From Acidovorax sp. sic0104 (lineage in GTDB: Bacteria > Pseudomonadota > Gammaproteobacteria > Burkholderiales > Burkholderiaceae_C), in assembly GCF_019219095.1 (NCBI RefSeq), contig NZ_JAHUWH010000003.1, forward strand, positions 248,001-312,000: 64,000 bases of DNA, read 5' to 3'. Under the pieces are notes generated by a model, which was not told the DNA's origin, searched no databases, and was given only the letters and a program-made list of their open reading frames with translations. Below, piece after piece: positions 26,077 through 35,194 of the stretch. Made by a program: the position numbers and the translations under genes. Numbering within the stretch: position 1 is the stretch's first letter; every line of letters begins with the position of its first letter.

Positions 26077-28757
26077 CCGGCCACCTCGTGCACGGCAGAG
26101 GCAGCCGCAGCCTTGCCGTTGAGCCGGCGCAGGTCTTCGACGATGCCCTGCTGCGAAGCGATGCTCAGGTCGATCACCTCGCGTGCCTGGGCCACGTAGT
26201 AGGCCAGTTGCTCATCGCTGCGGGACAGGGACTGACCAATGGCACCTTCGATGCGCTGCAGGCTCTCCATGAGCTTGTCATTGCTGGCGGTGAACAGCCC
26301 CACGCCGTGGCCGAAGGCCTCACCCAGGCTGGACAGTTCCACCGCGCTGGCGGCCACATGGGTGGCCACCTCGCCCGCCCTGCCCGACTGCTGGTCCAGG
26401 GCCTGCGCAAATTGCGACGCAGCCTGCTCCAGCGCCGACGCCGCCGTGCCCACCAGGGACTCGATGGCGCCGCGCTGCTGCACGGCCGCTTCGTTGACGG
26501 ACTGCAGCAGCGTGCCCAGTTGTTCCATCATGGCAGTGCGCTCGGCCAGCGCGACGTTATCCCGCTCGCTCAGTTGCGTCATCTCGTGGCGCAACTGGGC
26601 GATGACCTGCGCCGCCGCCTGCGGCACGTCGGATGCCGTCTGCAGCAGCCGCGCGAGCGGTGCCTCCAGGGCGGAGCCCAGCGTGGCCAGGTGCTGCGCC
26701 ACGGCCTCCTGCAGCATCTCCAGGCGGTCCACCGCAGCGCGGCCGCGCTCTGCCTCGGCATCCCGGAGCGCCGCGAGTTCGGTGCGCCACACACCCGCCA
26801 GCGCATCCATGCGGTCCCCCTGCGCTTGCAGCCATTGGGCTTCCGCGTCGGTGCGGGTGCGCATCAAGGCCTCGGACTGGTCCATCAGCCGCGCCGTGCC
26901 GTCCAGGGTGCGGGCCACTTGCTCGCCCATGCGGCCGGTCAGACCGGTCACCGCGGTCTCCAGCCCGTCGCACACGGCTTGCTGGCGCTCCAGGGTCTGG
27001 GTGCTCATGCGGTGCCACTCGGCCGTGAGCGACTGCGTCACGTCCTGCATCGAGGCATGCCAGCCGGCCAGGCGCGTCTGGTCCGCCGCCGCCTGGGCTG
27101 CGTGGGACTGCGCCACGGTGTCCTGCAGCGACGACAGCAGCGCGCTGGAGCGCTGCTCAAAGGCCTGGGTCGCAGCCTGTAGCGCGCCGTCAAGCTGCGT
27201 GGCGGCGCCATGCAGCGCCTGGCCCACGCCCTGCTGCTGCTCTGCTGCCTGCCCAGCCACGCGCTGCCATTCGGCGGCGAGGGTCTGCGCCATGCCGTCC
27301 ATCGACGCGCGCCAATTGGCGATGCGCTGCTCGTCCGCTGCGGCGTTCGACGCCTGCGTGGCGGCTGCCGTCTCTTGCAGCGAAACGACCAGCGCCGCAG
27401 AGCGCTGCTCGAAGGCCTGGGTGGCAGCAAACAGGGACTGCTCCAGCCGCGCCGTGGCACCCTCCAGAGCGCCGTGCAGGCCCTGCTGCTGCTCCACCGT
27501 GCGCGCGCCTGCACGCTCCCACTGCGCTGCCAGGGTTTGCGCCATGCCTTCCATCGATTGCGCCCATCCGGCCAGGCGCTGCTCATCGGCTGCCTGCTGG
27601 GCGGCGTGCGACTGCGCCACGGTGTCCTGCAAAGCCACCTGCAATGCGCTGGAGCGTTGCTCGAATGCCGCCGTGACGGACTGCAGGGCGACTTCGAGAT
27701 CGCCCATCAGGCGGGAGTGCGAATGCGCGTGGTGTTCCAGCGCGGATGTCCAGGTGCCCGAGACCTGGCGGGCCGTGCCTTCCCACTGGGCTGACAGAGC
27801 TTGCATCTGGGCTGCAGTGGCGTCCGTGAGCCGCTGGTGCGCGCGCTGCGACTCCAGCGCCAGCTCGGCCATCGCCTGCTCGACCACGGGCCGCAGCGTC
27901 TCGCCAGCCACCCGCGCGCTCGCCCCCAGGCTGTCGTGAAGTGACGTTCCCACGGCGCAGGCCAGTTGGCTGTAGGCCGAAGATGCCTCGCTGTGGAAAC
28001 CCTTTTGCTGCACCAGCAGTTGCTCTGCCAGAGTGTCGTGGCGTCGCTCCAACCCTTCCACCAGGCTCTGCAGACGGTCGGCAATCAACGGCAGTGCCTG
28101 CGCCTGCGCCTGCAGCGCCTGGAAGGTCTCGTCACGCCGGTGGGCCGCCGAAAACGGCCGGAACATCGCCGGAATGCGCGCGTCGAGCAGCCGCAACGCC
28201 GCCAGGCGCTCACGGCGCGCCATGGCAGACAAAAGTCCCAGCATGGCAGAAGCCGCCACCCCGGCCACCGAGGTGCCGAATGACAGGCCCAGGCCCTTGA
28301 TGGGCTCTGCCAGCGCGGCACGGATCGCCTCCAGGTTGGAGGACGTCTCCAAGGCAAACACCGCGCCCTTGAAGGTGACGACCATCCCCAGGAACGTGCC
28401 CAGCATGCCCAGCATGACCAGCAAGCCCACGAGATACGGCGTGAGCGCGGGCCCCGGCAGCACTGCACGCTCGCCCTCGATACGCTGGCGCACCGGATGG
28501 CGCAGCGGGGCGGGCAAGCGCTCCAGCCAGGGGCCCAGGTCCGCCAGCGGCTGCGGCGCCCCGTCGGCGAGGGCACCGGCCAACGCCACCGTGCCTTTGC
28601 GGAACTGCAGCAACTCCAGCGCACCCAGCACATAGACGGCGCCGATCAACAGCGTCATAGCCAGCGCCAGCGGGCTCGACCCCACGAATCCCCAAACCAC
28701 CCAACCCACTGCCGCCAAGCCCAGGGCAAATACGGCGGCCATCACACTCTTGTTCAT
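26073..28757 (-). CDS. DUF802 protein: MotA/ExbB-like membrane domain with long coiled-coil tail (ZorA-like)
   Basis: 894 residues. Four hydrophobic helices lie near 5-25, 30-50, 107-128 and 157-179. The last two (LVMLGMLGTFLGMVVTFKG; GLSFGTSVAGVAASAMLGLL) match the pore helices of MotA/TolQ/ExbB proteins. From 190 to 894 the chain is almost all Ala/Gln/Glu-rich coiled coil, with three tandem 84-residue repeats near 360-610. The ATG at 28755-28757 overlaps the DUF3348 stop, and its own stop overlaps the MotB-like start. With the next gene it forms a likely ion-driven stator; the power use is unknown. Length and layout resemble ZorA. Confidence 0.85.
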   Translation of the reverse strand: MNKSVMAAVFALGLAAVGWVVWGFVGSSPLALAMTLLIGAVYVLGALELLQFRKGTVALAGALADGAPQPLADLGPWLERLPAPLRHPVRQRIEGERAVLPGPALTPYLVGLLVMLGMLGTFLGMVVTFKGAVFALETSSNLEAIRAALAEPIKGLGLSFGTSVAGVAASAMLGLLSAMARRERLAALRLLDARIPAMFRPFSAAHRRDETFQALQAQAQALPLIADRLQSLVEGLERRHDTLAEQLLVQQKGFHSEASSAYSQLACAVGTSLHDSLGASARVAGETLRPVVEQAMAELALESQRAHQRLTDATAAQMQALSAQWEGTARQVSGTWTSALEHHAHSHSRLMGDLEVALQSVTAAFEQRSSALQVALQDTVAQSHAAQQAADEQRLAGWAQSMEGMAQTLAAQWERAGARTVEQQQGLHGALEGATARLEQSLFAATQAFEQRSAALVVSLQETAAATQASNAAADEQRIANWRASMDGMAQTLAAEWQRVAGQAAEQQQGVGQALHGAATQLDGALQAATQAFEQRSSALLSSLQDTVAQSHAAQAAADQTRLAGWHASMQDVTQSLTAEWHRMSTQTLERQQAVCDGLETAVTGLTGRMGEQVARTLDGTARLMDQSEALMRTRTDAEAQWLQAQGDRMDALAGVWRTELAALRDAEAERGRAAVDRLEMLQEAVAQHLATLGSALEAPLARLLQTASDVPQAAAQVIAQLRHEMTQLSERDNVALAERTAMMEQLGTLLQSVNEAAVQQRGAIESLVGTAASALEQAASQFAQALDQQSGRAGEVATHVAASAVELSSLGEAFGHGVGLFTASNDKLMESLQRIEGAIGQSLSRSDEQLAYYVAQAREVIDLSIASQQGIVEDLRRLNGKAAAASAVHEVAG
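26925..27680 (-). repeat. three tandem 252-bp (84-residue) repeats in the DUF802 gene
   Basis: Each unit begins AAFEQRSSAL or TQAFEQRSSAL and contains AADEQRLAGW, MAQTLAAEW and EQQQG in the same order. Units 1 to 3 are in phase, so copy number can vary without breaking the frame, changing the length of the coiled-coil tail. Ends are placed to the nearest few bases. Confidence 0.75.
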
Positions 28758-29533
28758 TCCTGTCGTTCCATGTTCTCGTTGCGGGCTGCCTCCAGCAGGC
28801 CCGTGATGGGTTGCATCCGCACGTGCATCTCGGCCAGCAGCAGCGCCTGCAGATCCCGCTCGAATACGGTCAGCCAGCCTCCGGGATCGCGCCACCGCAG
28901 CGGCTCGTCGGTCTGCCCCAGGGCTGCGAGCCGCTGCTGGTGGGCCGTGCGCAGCTGCACCAGGCGCTTGTCCAGGTGCACGGGCAGCGAGGCCCACAGT
29001 CGCTGCTCCCGCACGCAGGTGAGCTGCTCCATGACCGCGTCCAGCGCCGCGAGTTGCCGCAGAGCCCTCGGGCCCTGCGCCAACCCCTGTCGTACCTGGG
29101 AACGCAAGGCCAGCAGCCTGGCATCGAGCTGTTTTTGCAGGCCGAGGTAGCGCGGCGCGTGGAAACCGAACTCGCCTTCGGCCTTCAGGTCCGGCGCCTG
29201 GGCGCGGGTGTTGTCCGCACGCTCCCGCACCGGCCTGGCGCGCGCGGGTGGCGCACAGGCCAGTTCGGTCAGCTCCGCCTTCGCCCGCTGAACGGCCTGC
29301 TCCAGCGCTGGCACGTCCACTCTCTCGCCGGTCGCTGCATCCTGCGCGAACGATTCGATGGCGTGCAACGACCGGCTCAGGGTCACTGCCTCCACCGTGC
29401 TCAGGCCCTGGCCCATCTGCTCGGCCACGTCCAGGCCCACGTCCAGGCGCGCGGCAACGCCCGCGTCGGCCTGCATCCATTGCTGGAGCAGGACAACGAG
29501 GCCCGAGCTGCTGAGTCTGTGTTGCGGATACAT
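28754..29533 (-). CDS. DUF3348 protein, first gene of the stator-like operon
   Basis: 259 residues. The start MYPQHRLSSSGLVVLLQQW matches the usual beginning of DUF3348 proteins. The body is alpha-helical and soluble, with FHAPRYLGLQKQLDARLLALR and ending with a helical region (ERDLQALLLAEMHVRMQPI). The stop overlaps the DUF802 start as ATGA (28754-28757). The start at 29531-29533 has no strong ribosome binding site; an in-frame TTG at 29608 is the alternative. The (GTCCC)6 tract lies about 150 bp upstream of the start. Function is unknown. Confidence 0.82.
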   Translation of the reverse strand: MYPQHRLSSSGLVVLLQQWMQADAGVAARLDVGLDVAEQMGQGLSTVEAVTLSRSLHAIESFAQDAATGERVDVPALEQAVQRAKAELTELACAPPARARPVRERADNTRAQAPDLKAEGEFGFHAPRYLGLQKQLDARLLALRSQVRQGLAQGPRALRQLAALDAVMEQLTCVREQRLWASLPVHLDKRLVQLRTAHQQRLAALGQTDEPLRWRDPGGWLTVFERDLQALLLAEMHVRMQPITGLLEAARNENMERQE

Positions 29534-29684
29534 CCCTGAGAAACCATTCACTGCGCCTGGCCTCGCCCCCAAGGGCGCCGGCGCCAGGGAATCGTTCCCC
29601 GCAGGCAAAACCGGCTATTTTCGCAGGAACCGGACAGGCATCTGCGAGGCCTCCCCCAAGGTTGCAGGTGTTACATCTGAGAAT

Positions 29685-29714
29685 GTCCCGTCCCGTCCCG
29701 TCCCGTCCCGTCCC
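29685..29714. repeat. pentanucleotide microsatellite (GTCCC)6
   Basis: Six perfect GTCCC units in the intergenic region between the leftward DUF3348 operon (start 29533) and the rightward YitT gene (start 29866). Five-base units are not in frame with codons, and tract-length change by slippage would shift promoter or leader spacing of either transcript. It overlaps no gene that I accept. Confidence 0.95.
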
Positions 29715-29865
29715 CTCGCCGGCGCCACGCGGTCGCTGTTGAAATACAGCACCGTGGCGTCCTGTGCGTCACCTTGACGCGCGACAACTCCGGCATGAGG
29801 CTTGCATGGTCCAATCGGCCGCCCGGCCATCGTCCGGATTCCGCACTGCCCGCCGCCATTGCACC

Positions 29866-30519
29866 ATGCCCAGTTCACCCTCCGCCCCTGCCACGCCTTC
29901 CTGCGCAACCCTGACCGCCCCAGCCGCCGTACCGCACACCCTGACGGAAGACGCGCTCGCCATCTTCACAGGGGTGTTGCTGATTTCGGTGGGAGTGGCC
30001 TTCTTTACCACCGCCGGACTGCTCACGGGGGGAACCGCCGGGCTGGCGTTCCTGCTGCACTACGCCACAGGCATCGGCTTCGGCAAGATCTTCTTCGTGC
30101 TGAACCTGCCGTTCTACTGGCTGGCCCTGCGCAAGCTCGGGCGCGCATTCACCATCAAGACATTCGCTGCGGTGCTGCTGCTGTCGCTGCTCACCGAAGT
30201 GCAATCACAGTGGCTGCAGTTTGCGCAGCTGCAGCCGCTGTACGCCGCGATTGCCGGCGGTTTGATCACGGGCACCGGCTTTCTGGTGCTGTTTCGCCAC
30301 CGGTGCAGCCTCGGCGGCGTCGGCATCGCGGCGCTGTACCTGCAGGACCGCTACGGGTGGCGCGCAGGCAAGGTGCAGATGGCCGTGGACTGCTGCATCG
30401 TGCTGCTGGCCCTGTGGACTGTGGACCCCGTGCGGGTGGCCTGCTCGATTGCGGGCGCTGTGGCGCTGAATCTTGTGCTGGCCATGAACCACCGGCCGGG
30501 GCGCTACATGGCGGTGTGA
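29866..30519 (+). CDS. YitT family membrane protein
   Basis: 217 residues. After a 35-residue Ser/Pro/Ala-rich N-terminus, five hydrophobic helices carry the family core: FFTTAGLLTGGTAGLAFLLHY, FGKIFFVLNLPFYWLALRKLG, GLITGTGFLVLFRHRCSLGGV. The C-terminal DUF2179 ligand domain of Bacillus YitT is absent, as in most proteobacterial members. The transported substrate is unknown. The ATG at 29866 (MPSSPSAPA) is chosen; an upstream in-frame start at 29764 would add a region without membrane or signal character. Confidence 0.85.
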   Translation: MPSSPSAPATPSCATLTAPAAVPHTLTEDALAIFTGVLLISVGVAFFTTAGLLTGGTAGLAFLLHYATGIGFGKIFFVLNLPFYWLALRKLGRAFTIKTFAAVLLLSLLTEVQSQWLQFAQLQPLYAAIAGGLITGTGFLVLFRHRCSLGGVGIAALYLQDRYGWRAGKVQMAVDCCIVLLALWTVDPVRVACSIAGAVALNLVLAMNHRPGRYMAV

Positions 30520-30546
30520 ATACGCGCGGCCGCGGGCCACCAGGGT

Positions 30547-33500
30547 CTAGCCAGGGCCACCTGCGGGCCCAGTGGCCGGTGCCTTGAGCCGCTGCTCCAG
30601 CTCTTCGGCCGGCGCGGGCCGTCCCATCAGGTAGCCCTGCCACAGCGTGCAGCCGTGGCGCTCGAGGAAGACGCGCTGCGCTTCCGTCTCGACGCCTTCG
30701 GCGATCACATCGATGCCCAGGCTCTGCGCCATTCCGATGATGGTCTGCACGATGAGCGAGTCCGCGTCCTGGATGCCGATGTTGCGCACGAAGCTCTGAT
30801 CGATCTTGAGCTGGTCCAGCGGCAGCCGAGTGAGATAGGCCAGCGACGATTGCCCGGTACCGAAGTCGTCCATGGAAAAACGCAGGCCCAGCGCACGCAG
30901 GGCATGCATCTTGTCAATGGTGTCGTCCACGTTCTCCAGGGCGAGGCTCTCCGTCAGCTCCAGCTTGAGCTGTTCGGGCCGCGCGCCGGTCTCACGCAGT
31001 GCCGCCACGACCTGCTCCATGAAATCGGCCTGACGGAACTGGCGTGCGCTCACGTTCACGGCCAGCTGCAACGGCGCAGTCGCCGGATGATCCTGCCAAC
31101 GCCGCAGCTGCGCGCAGGCGGTGCGCAGCACCCATTGGCCGATGGGCACGATCAGGCCGGTTTCTTCCGCCAGCGCAATGAATTCGAGCGGCGGCACCAT
31201 GCCGCGCACCGGATGGTTCCAGCGGATCAACGCCTCCGCGCCCACCATGTGCAAGCCGCAGCCCATCTGCGGCTGGAAATGCAGCACGAACTGGCCCTGC
31301 TCCAACGCTCCGCGCAGGTCACTCTCCAACGCAGCGCGGGCCGTGACGGCCGCCTGCATCATGGGGTCGAAGAAGCGGATGCTGTTGCGCCCAGCGGTCT
31401 TTGCGGCGTACATGGCCAGGTCGGCATGTTTGACAAGGTCTTCCACCGTCTGGCCCTGCGCATTGAACAGCACCGCGCCCACGCTGGTGGTGCTGTGCAC
31501 GTGGTGCGATGCCAACTGGTACGACCGGTTCAGCGACAGAAGGATCTTCTCGCCCACCACCTGCGCCTGCTCGGCCGCTTCGGTGGCATGCGCGCCCAGG
31601 TCTTCCAGAAGGATCAGGAACTCGTCGCCTCCGAGCCGCGCCACCGTGTCGCCCTCGCGCACGCAGGCCACCAGGCGCTGCGCGACCTGCTGCAGCAGCA
31701 CATCGCCCATGTCGTGGCCCAGCGTATCGTTCAGGGTCTTGAAGTGGTCCAGGTCCAGGCACAGGAGAGCACCCTGCATGCCTGTTCGGGCACTGGTGGC
31801 AAACGCCTGCTGCAGGCGGTCCAGCATCAGCCGGCGGTTGGGCAGGTGGGTGAGCGGGTCGTAGAACGCCAAGGTCTCGATCTCGCGCGCGGCCTGTGTG
31901 CGCTGGGTCAGGTCGCTCAGCATGCCAACATAGTGCGTGAGCGTGCCCCGCTCATCCCGCACTGCTGTGATGACCAAGGCATTCAGGCGCACCTCGCCGC
32001 TCTTGCAGCGGTTCCAGATCTCGCCGCGCCATTCGCCGGTGCCGTTCAGGCTGGCCCACATCGCGTCGAAGAAAGCCTTGTCGTGGTGGCCCGATGCCAG
32101 CATGCTGGCGCGGCGGCCCATCGCCTCGTCGGCGTCGTAGCCCGTGAGGCGCGTGAAGGCTCGGTTGGTGCGCAGGATGACCGTATCCGCATCGGTCACC
32201 ACCATGCCTTCCTGCGAGTCGAACGCGATGGCGGCAATGCGCAGCTCCCGCTCGTCACGCCGGCGCGCCGTGATGTCCTTGCCCACGCCCCGGTAGCCCG
32301 TGAAACGGCCCGCGTCGTCAAACACAGGGGTGCCGCTGACGGACACCCAGTATTCCTCGCCGGACGGGGCGACGCGCTGGAACTCGAAGTCGCGAAATTC
32401 CTCGTGGCGGGCCAACTGCGCGCGGTGCTCCGCCCACTGGGCGTCGGTCACGCCCTGGGAAGTCACTTCCCAGCGGGTCTTGCCGATGAGCTTGGCCACT
32501 TCCTGCACCGGCGGGCTTGCAGAACTGCCTTCCAGCCGCGTGAGCCGCAGCTGCGCGTCCTGCTCCCAGTACCAGTCCGAGGACAGCGCAGCCAGCGTCC
32601 GAAAGCGTGCGGCGTTGGCCTGCAGCTGCTCACGCGCCTGGTAGGCCCCGGTGACGTCGCTGAAAACCAGCACCACGCCCACGATCTGGCCCTGCGCGCT
32701 GCGGATGGGCGCTGCACTGTCCGCAATCTGGTACTGGGCGCCGTCGCGCGAGATCAAGGTCGTGTGGTTGCTCAGCTCCACGATCTCACCGCGCTCCATG
32801 ACCATATGCACCGGATCGAGCTGCGCAGCGCGGGTCGAGGCATTGACAACGTGGAACACGTCCCGCAGCGGCCGACCGAGGGCCTGTGCCAAGGTCCAGC
32901 CCGTGAGCCGTTCCGCCACGGGGTTCATGCGCGTGACATTGCCGGCCGCATCCGTAGCCATGACGGCGTCGCCGATCGAGTGCAGGGTGATTGCCAGGTT
33001 CTCTTCGCTCTGGCGCAGAAGAACCTCCGCCGCCTGCCGGGTGCGCGCCATGCGGTCGAAGCGCCGGCTGAGCTCCGCAAGCTCTGCCAATCCCTCTGTC
33101 TGCTCCAGTGGCACGTGCCGTCCCTGGGCCAACTCATCGGTGGCAGCCATCAGCCGCTGCAGCGGCTGCACGACGCCACGCCGCACCCCGGTCCTGGCCA
33201 GCAGGAACGACAGCACGACCCCTACCAGCAAGAAGCCCATGTCGATCCACATGTGCCGATTGGCTTCCGCGTACAGTGCACCGAGCGGCACGGTCAGGCT
33301 CATGGTGGCGATCGCCTTGCCGCGTGATTCGACCAGCGGCTGAAACACCACCAGGTGCGGCCCTTGCGCATTGGTGCGCTGCAGAACGCCTTCGCCCGGA
33401 CTCAGCAATTGCGCGCTGATGTCTGCCCCGTCATCCAGCACCGAGCCGAGCTCGGCGGGGTCGGGCGGGAAGCGCGCCAGCACCTTGCCTTGCGGGTCGG

Positions 33501-34119
33501 TCACACGCGCCACCGCCCCTTCCGGCAGCCCCAGGTCGGACAGGCGTTTGCTCCACCACTCCAGCCCCACGACAGCCACTGCCGCGCCCACGGGCTCGGC
33601 GCTGCCGGGCGGCACCACAGGCACGGCGAAATTCACGCTGGCCACTTGCGCAGCACGGTCGATCTGGAAGGCACCCACCGAGAATTCACGGTCCTGGATC
33701 GCTCGCTGGAAATACGGCCGGTTGGCCACATTGACTGGCGCCTGGAGCGGGCGCGCGTTGCACAGAAGCTCGCCATCAGCGCGCGGAACGCCAATGTTCA
33801 CGTACAGGGGCTGCAAGGCCAGCACTTCAGCCAGGAACAAGCCGCAGGCCGGCTGCGACGGGTCATGCACCTGGGGCTGGGTCGCAAGTTGCTTGAGGAA
33901 GTCGTGCGTGGTCTGAACGAGGCGCTGCTGGCCTGCGACCACCGCGCGCAGGGTGAGGCGGGCCTTGTCCTCGGCAGCTGCCACCCCCGCCAGCCGGTGC
34001 TCGCTGGCCTGGTGCACCAGCAGAGCCACCGCGGGAAGCGATGCCACCAGAATCAGCCACCGGATCCTGGCGGACAGGGTGCTCCAGACTGCGGAGATCC
34101 GAGGCGGCCACAAAGGCAT
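30547..34119 (-). CDS. membrane-bound sensor with HAMP-like, PAS, GGDEF and EAL domains
   Basis: 1190 residues. A first membrane helix (LILVASLPAVALLVH, 22-36) and a second near 295-315 flank a periplasmic dCache-like sensor. A HAMP-like linker and three PAS/PAC segments follow (about 370-680). The diguanylate cyclase has RLGGDEF near 826, preceded five residues earlier by REGD, the c-di-GMP inhibitory site. The phosphodiesterase has EALIRWNHP near 963, DDFGTGQSSLAYL and KIDQSFV. Both active sites look intact, so it may make and break c-di-GMP. It should set motility or biofilm state, perhaps affecting the Csu pili nearby. It is monocistronic. Confidence 0.93.
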   Translation of the reverse strand: MPLWPPRISAVWSTLSARIRWLILVASLPAVALLVHQASEHRLAGVAAAEDKARLTLRAVVAGQQRLVQTTHDFLKQLATQPQVHDPSQPACGLFLAEVLALQPLYVNIGVPRADGELLCNARPLQAPVNVANRPYFQRAIQDREFSVGAFQIDRAAQVASVNFAVPVVPPGSAEPVGAAVAVVGLEWWSKRLSDLGLPEGAVARVTDPQGKVLARFPPDPAELGSVLDDGADISAQLLSPGEGVLQRTNAQGPHLVVFQPLVESRGKAIATMSLTVPLGALYAEANRHMWIDMGFLLVGVVLSFLLARTGVRRGVVQPLQRLMAATDELAQGRHVPLEQTEGLAELAELSRRFDRMARTRQAAEVLLRQSEENLAITLHSIGDAVMATDAAGNVTRMNPVAERLTGWTLAQALGRPLRDVFHVVNASTRAAQLDPVHMVMERGEIVELSNHTTLISRDGAQYQIADSAAPIRSAQGQIVGVVLVFSDVTGAYQAREQLQANAARFRTLAALSSDWYWEQDAQLRLTRLEGSSASPPVQEVAKLIGKTRWEVTSQGVTDAQWAEHRAQLARHEEFRDFEFQRVAPSGEEYWVSVSGTPVFDDAGRFTGYRGVGKDITARRRDERELRIAAIAFDSQEGMVVTDADTVILRTNRAFTRLTGYDADEAMGRRASMLASGHHDKAFFDAMWASLNGTGEWRGEIWNRCKSGEVRLNALVITAVRDERGTLTHYVGMLSDLTQRTQAAREIETLAFYDPLTHLPNRRLMLDRLQQAFATSARTGMQGALLCLDLDHFKTLNDTLGHDMGDVLLQQVAQRLVACVREGDTVARLGGDEFLILLEDLGAHATEAAEQAQVVGEKILLSLNRSYQLASHHVHSTTSVGAVLFNAQGQTVEDLVKHADLAMYAAKTAGRNSIRFFDPMMQAAVTARAALESDLRGALEQGQFVLHFQPQMGCGLHMVGAEALIRWNHPVRGMVPPLEFIALAEETGLIVPIGQWVLRTACAQLRRWQDHPATAPLQLAVNVSARQFRQADFMEQVVAALRETGARPEQLKLELTESLALENVDDTIDKMHALRALGLRFSMDDFGTGQSSLAYLTRLPLDQLKIDQSFVRNIGIQDADSLIVQTIIGMAQSLGIDVIAEGVETEAQRVFLERHGCTLWQGYLMGRPAPAEELEQRLKAPATGPAGGPG

Positions 34120-34361
34120 CAGCGACCTTTCAGGAAGATAGGGCTTCTTGCGCGGTTCATACCCGGGTTGGGGTGCCAAGGCACAAGCGCCGGCAACGGC
34201 GCTTTCATCCTAAACAACTACGCGCGAATCAGGTACTCCTATTTTGTGCACGGCCTCGGCAGTACCCCGTGTAGGAATACATCCTCACGGATGGCGAGCA
34301 CACCAAGAACGGCCTGGGCGAGGCTTCGCAGCGCGGCATGCCGCTACCGTATCATCGAGGG

Positions 34362-34892
34362 ATGCGTCGCGGCTTTTACTTCGTGCTCATGATGGTCCTG
34401 GTCCTTCGAGGCCTGATGGGTAGCGCCATGGCCACCGGCATGGCGATGCCGGCACCCCTTCAGCCCGGGCACGAGGCCGCAGTCCATTCGCACACAGCTT
34501 CGGGCCATGGGCTCGCGCCTGCCAATGCAATGCGCAGTGCGAGCGGGGCAGCGCCGGCAGAGCAGGAATTCAGCCCCGCAATCGTGGATGTGCCGGCGTC
34601 CAGCCACGATCACGATCATGGCAGCGACCATGACCACGACCACGGGCAGGCGCTCCAGGACGGGACCCACGTCATGGCCTGCCATGGCGCCTCTGACAGC
34701 ACCGGGGCCTGCGGCGGACACAGCCACCACACCGGTGCCTGCTCGGCCTGCGGGATCTGCCACTCGGCCATGCTTGAAGCGCCCGGCGTGGTGACTCCAG
34801 CGCCCCACCCGCAGCGCACGGCGCTGCCGCGCGCCTTCTCGCAGTTTGACAGCGCCCCCGCGGCGCGTGCCATCAAGCCACCCATCGCCTGA
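34362..34892 (+). CDS. exported histidine-rich protein at the head of the copper cluster
   Basis: 176 residues. A signal peptide (MRRGFYFVLMMVLVLRGLMGSAMA) leads a His/Met/Asp-rich mature chain with HDHDHGSDHDHDHG, several HxH pairs and a Cys-rich patch (CGGHSHHTGACSACGICH). These are typical metal-binding features for copper or another soft metal. The ATG has GAGG a few bases upstream. It is the first gene ahead of the copper set at 35195-39847, with a 302-bp gap. I do not recognise a named family; a periplasmic metal-binding role is inferred from composition. Confidence 0.72.
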   Translation: MRRGFYFVLMMVLVLRGLMGSAMATGMAMPAPLQPGHEAAVHSHTASGHGLAPANAMRSASGAAPAEQEFSPAIVDVPASSHDHDHGSDHDHDHGQALQDGTHVMACHGASDSTGACGGHSHHTGACSACGICHSAMLEAPGVVTPAPHPQRTALPRAFSQFDSAPAARAIKPPIA

Positions 34893-35194
34893 CCTCCAAC
34901 ACCCGAAGTGCGTCTGCATTCGGGGCCTGTGCGTGCCCGTGGTGACACTGCGGCGCAGTGAGATAGGGACCGGCATCGCTTTGCCTCCTGAGTTGTCGGC
35001 CTGCCTGCCGCAGCGCCGCAGCATTGGGCGCGCGGGGCGTCCCTGCTACCGCCTCTCACCGCTTCTCGCCAATGTCGCCCCGTGCTGCTGCTCCCTGCGG
35101 CAGCACGCCCGCACCCCACAGGCCACGACCTCCGGCTGCCCGCCCCGTGCGCCAGCCTGCAGCGCTCCCACGATTTTGTTGTCTGGAGATCGCC
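34893..35194 (+). other. gap between the His-rich gene and the copper operon
   Basis: 302 bp. No gene with a ribosome binding site or recognisable sequence is seen. It presumably holds the promoter of the operon that begins at 35195, but no convincing -35/-10 pair or CueR/CopR-like box could be picked out by eye. Confidence 0.4.

Noticed and set aside
26073-29533. Complete Zorya defence system
   Set aside because: Only ZorA- and ZorB-like parts are visible; no ZorC, ZorD helicase/nuclease or ZorE is encoded nearby, so the label is not justified.
29685-29714. Pentamer tract as a CRISPR remnant
   Set aside because: Units are directly contiguous, five bases long and without spacers; it is a simple microsatellite.
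30655-33327. 890-codon open frame opposite the GGDEF-EAL gene
   Set aside because: Antisense artefact of a GC-rich gene; composition is Leu/Arg/His-rich and without domain structure.
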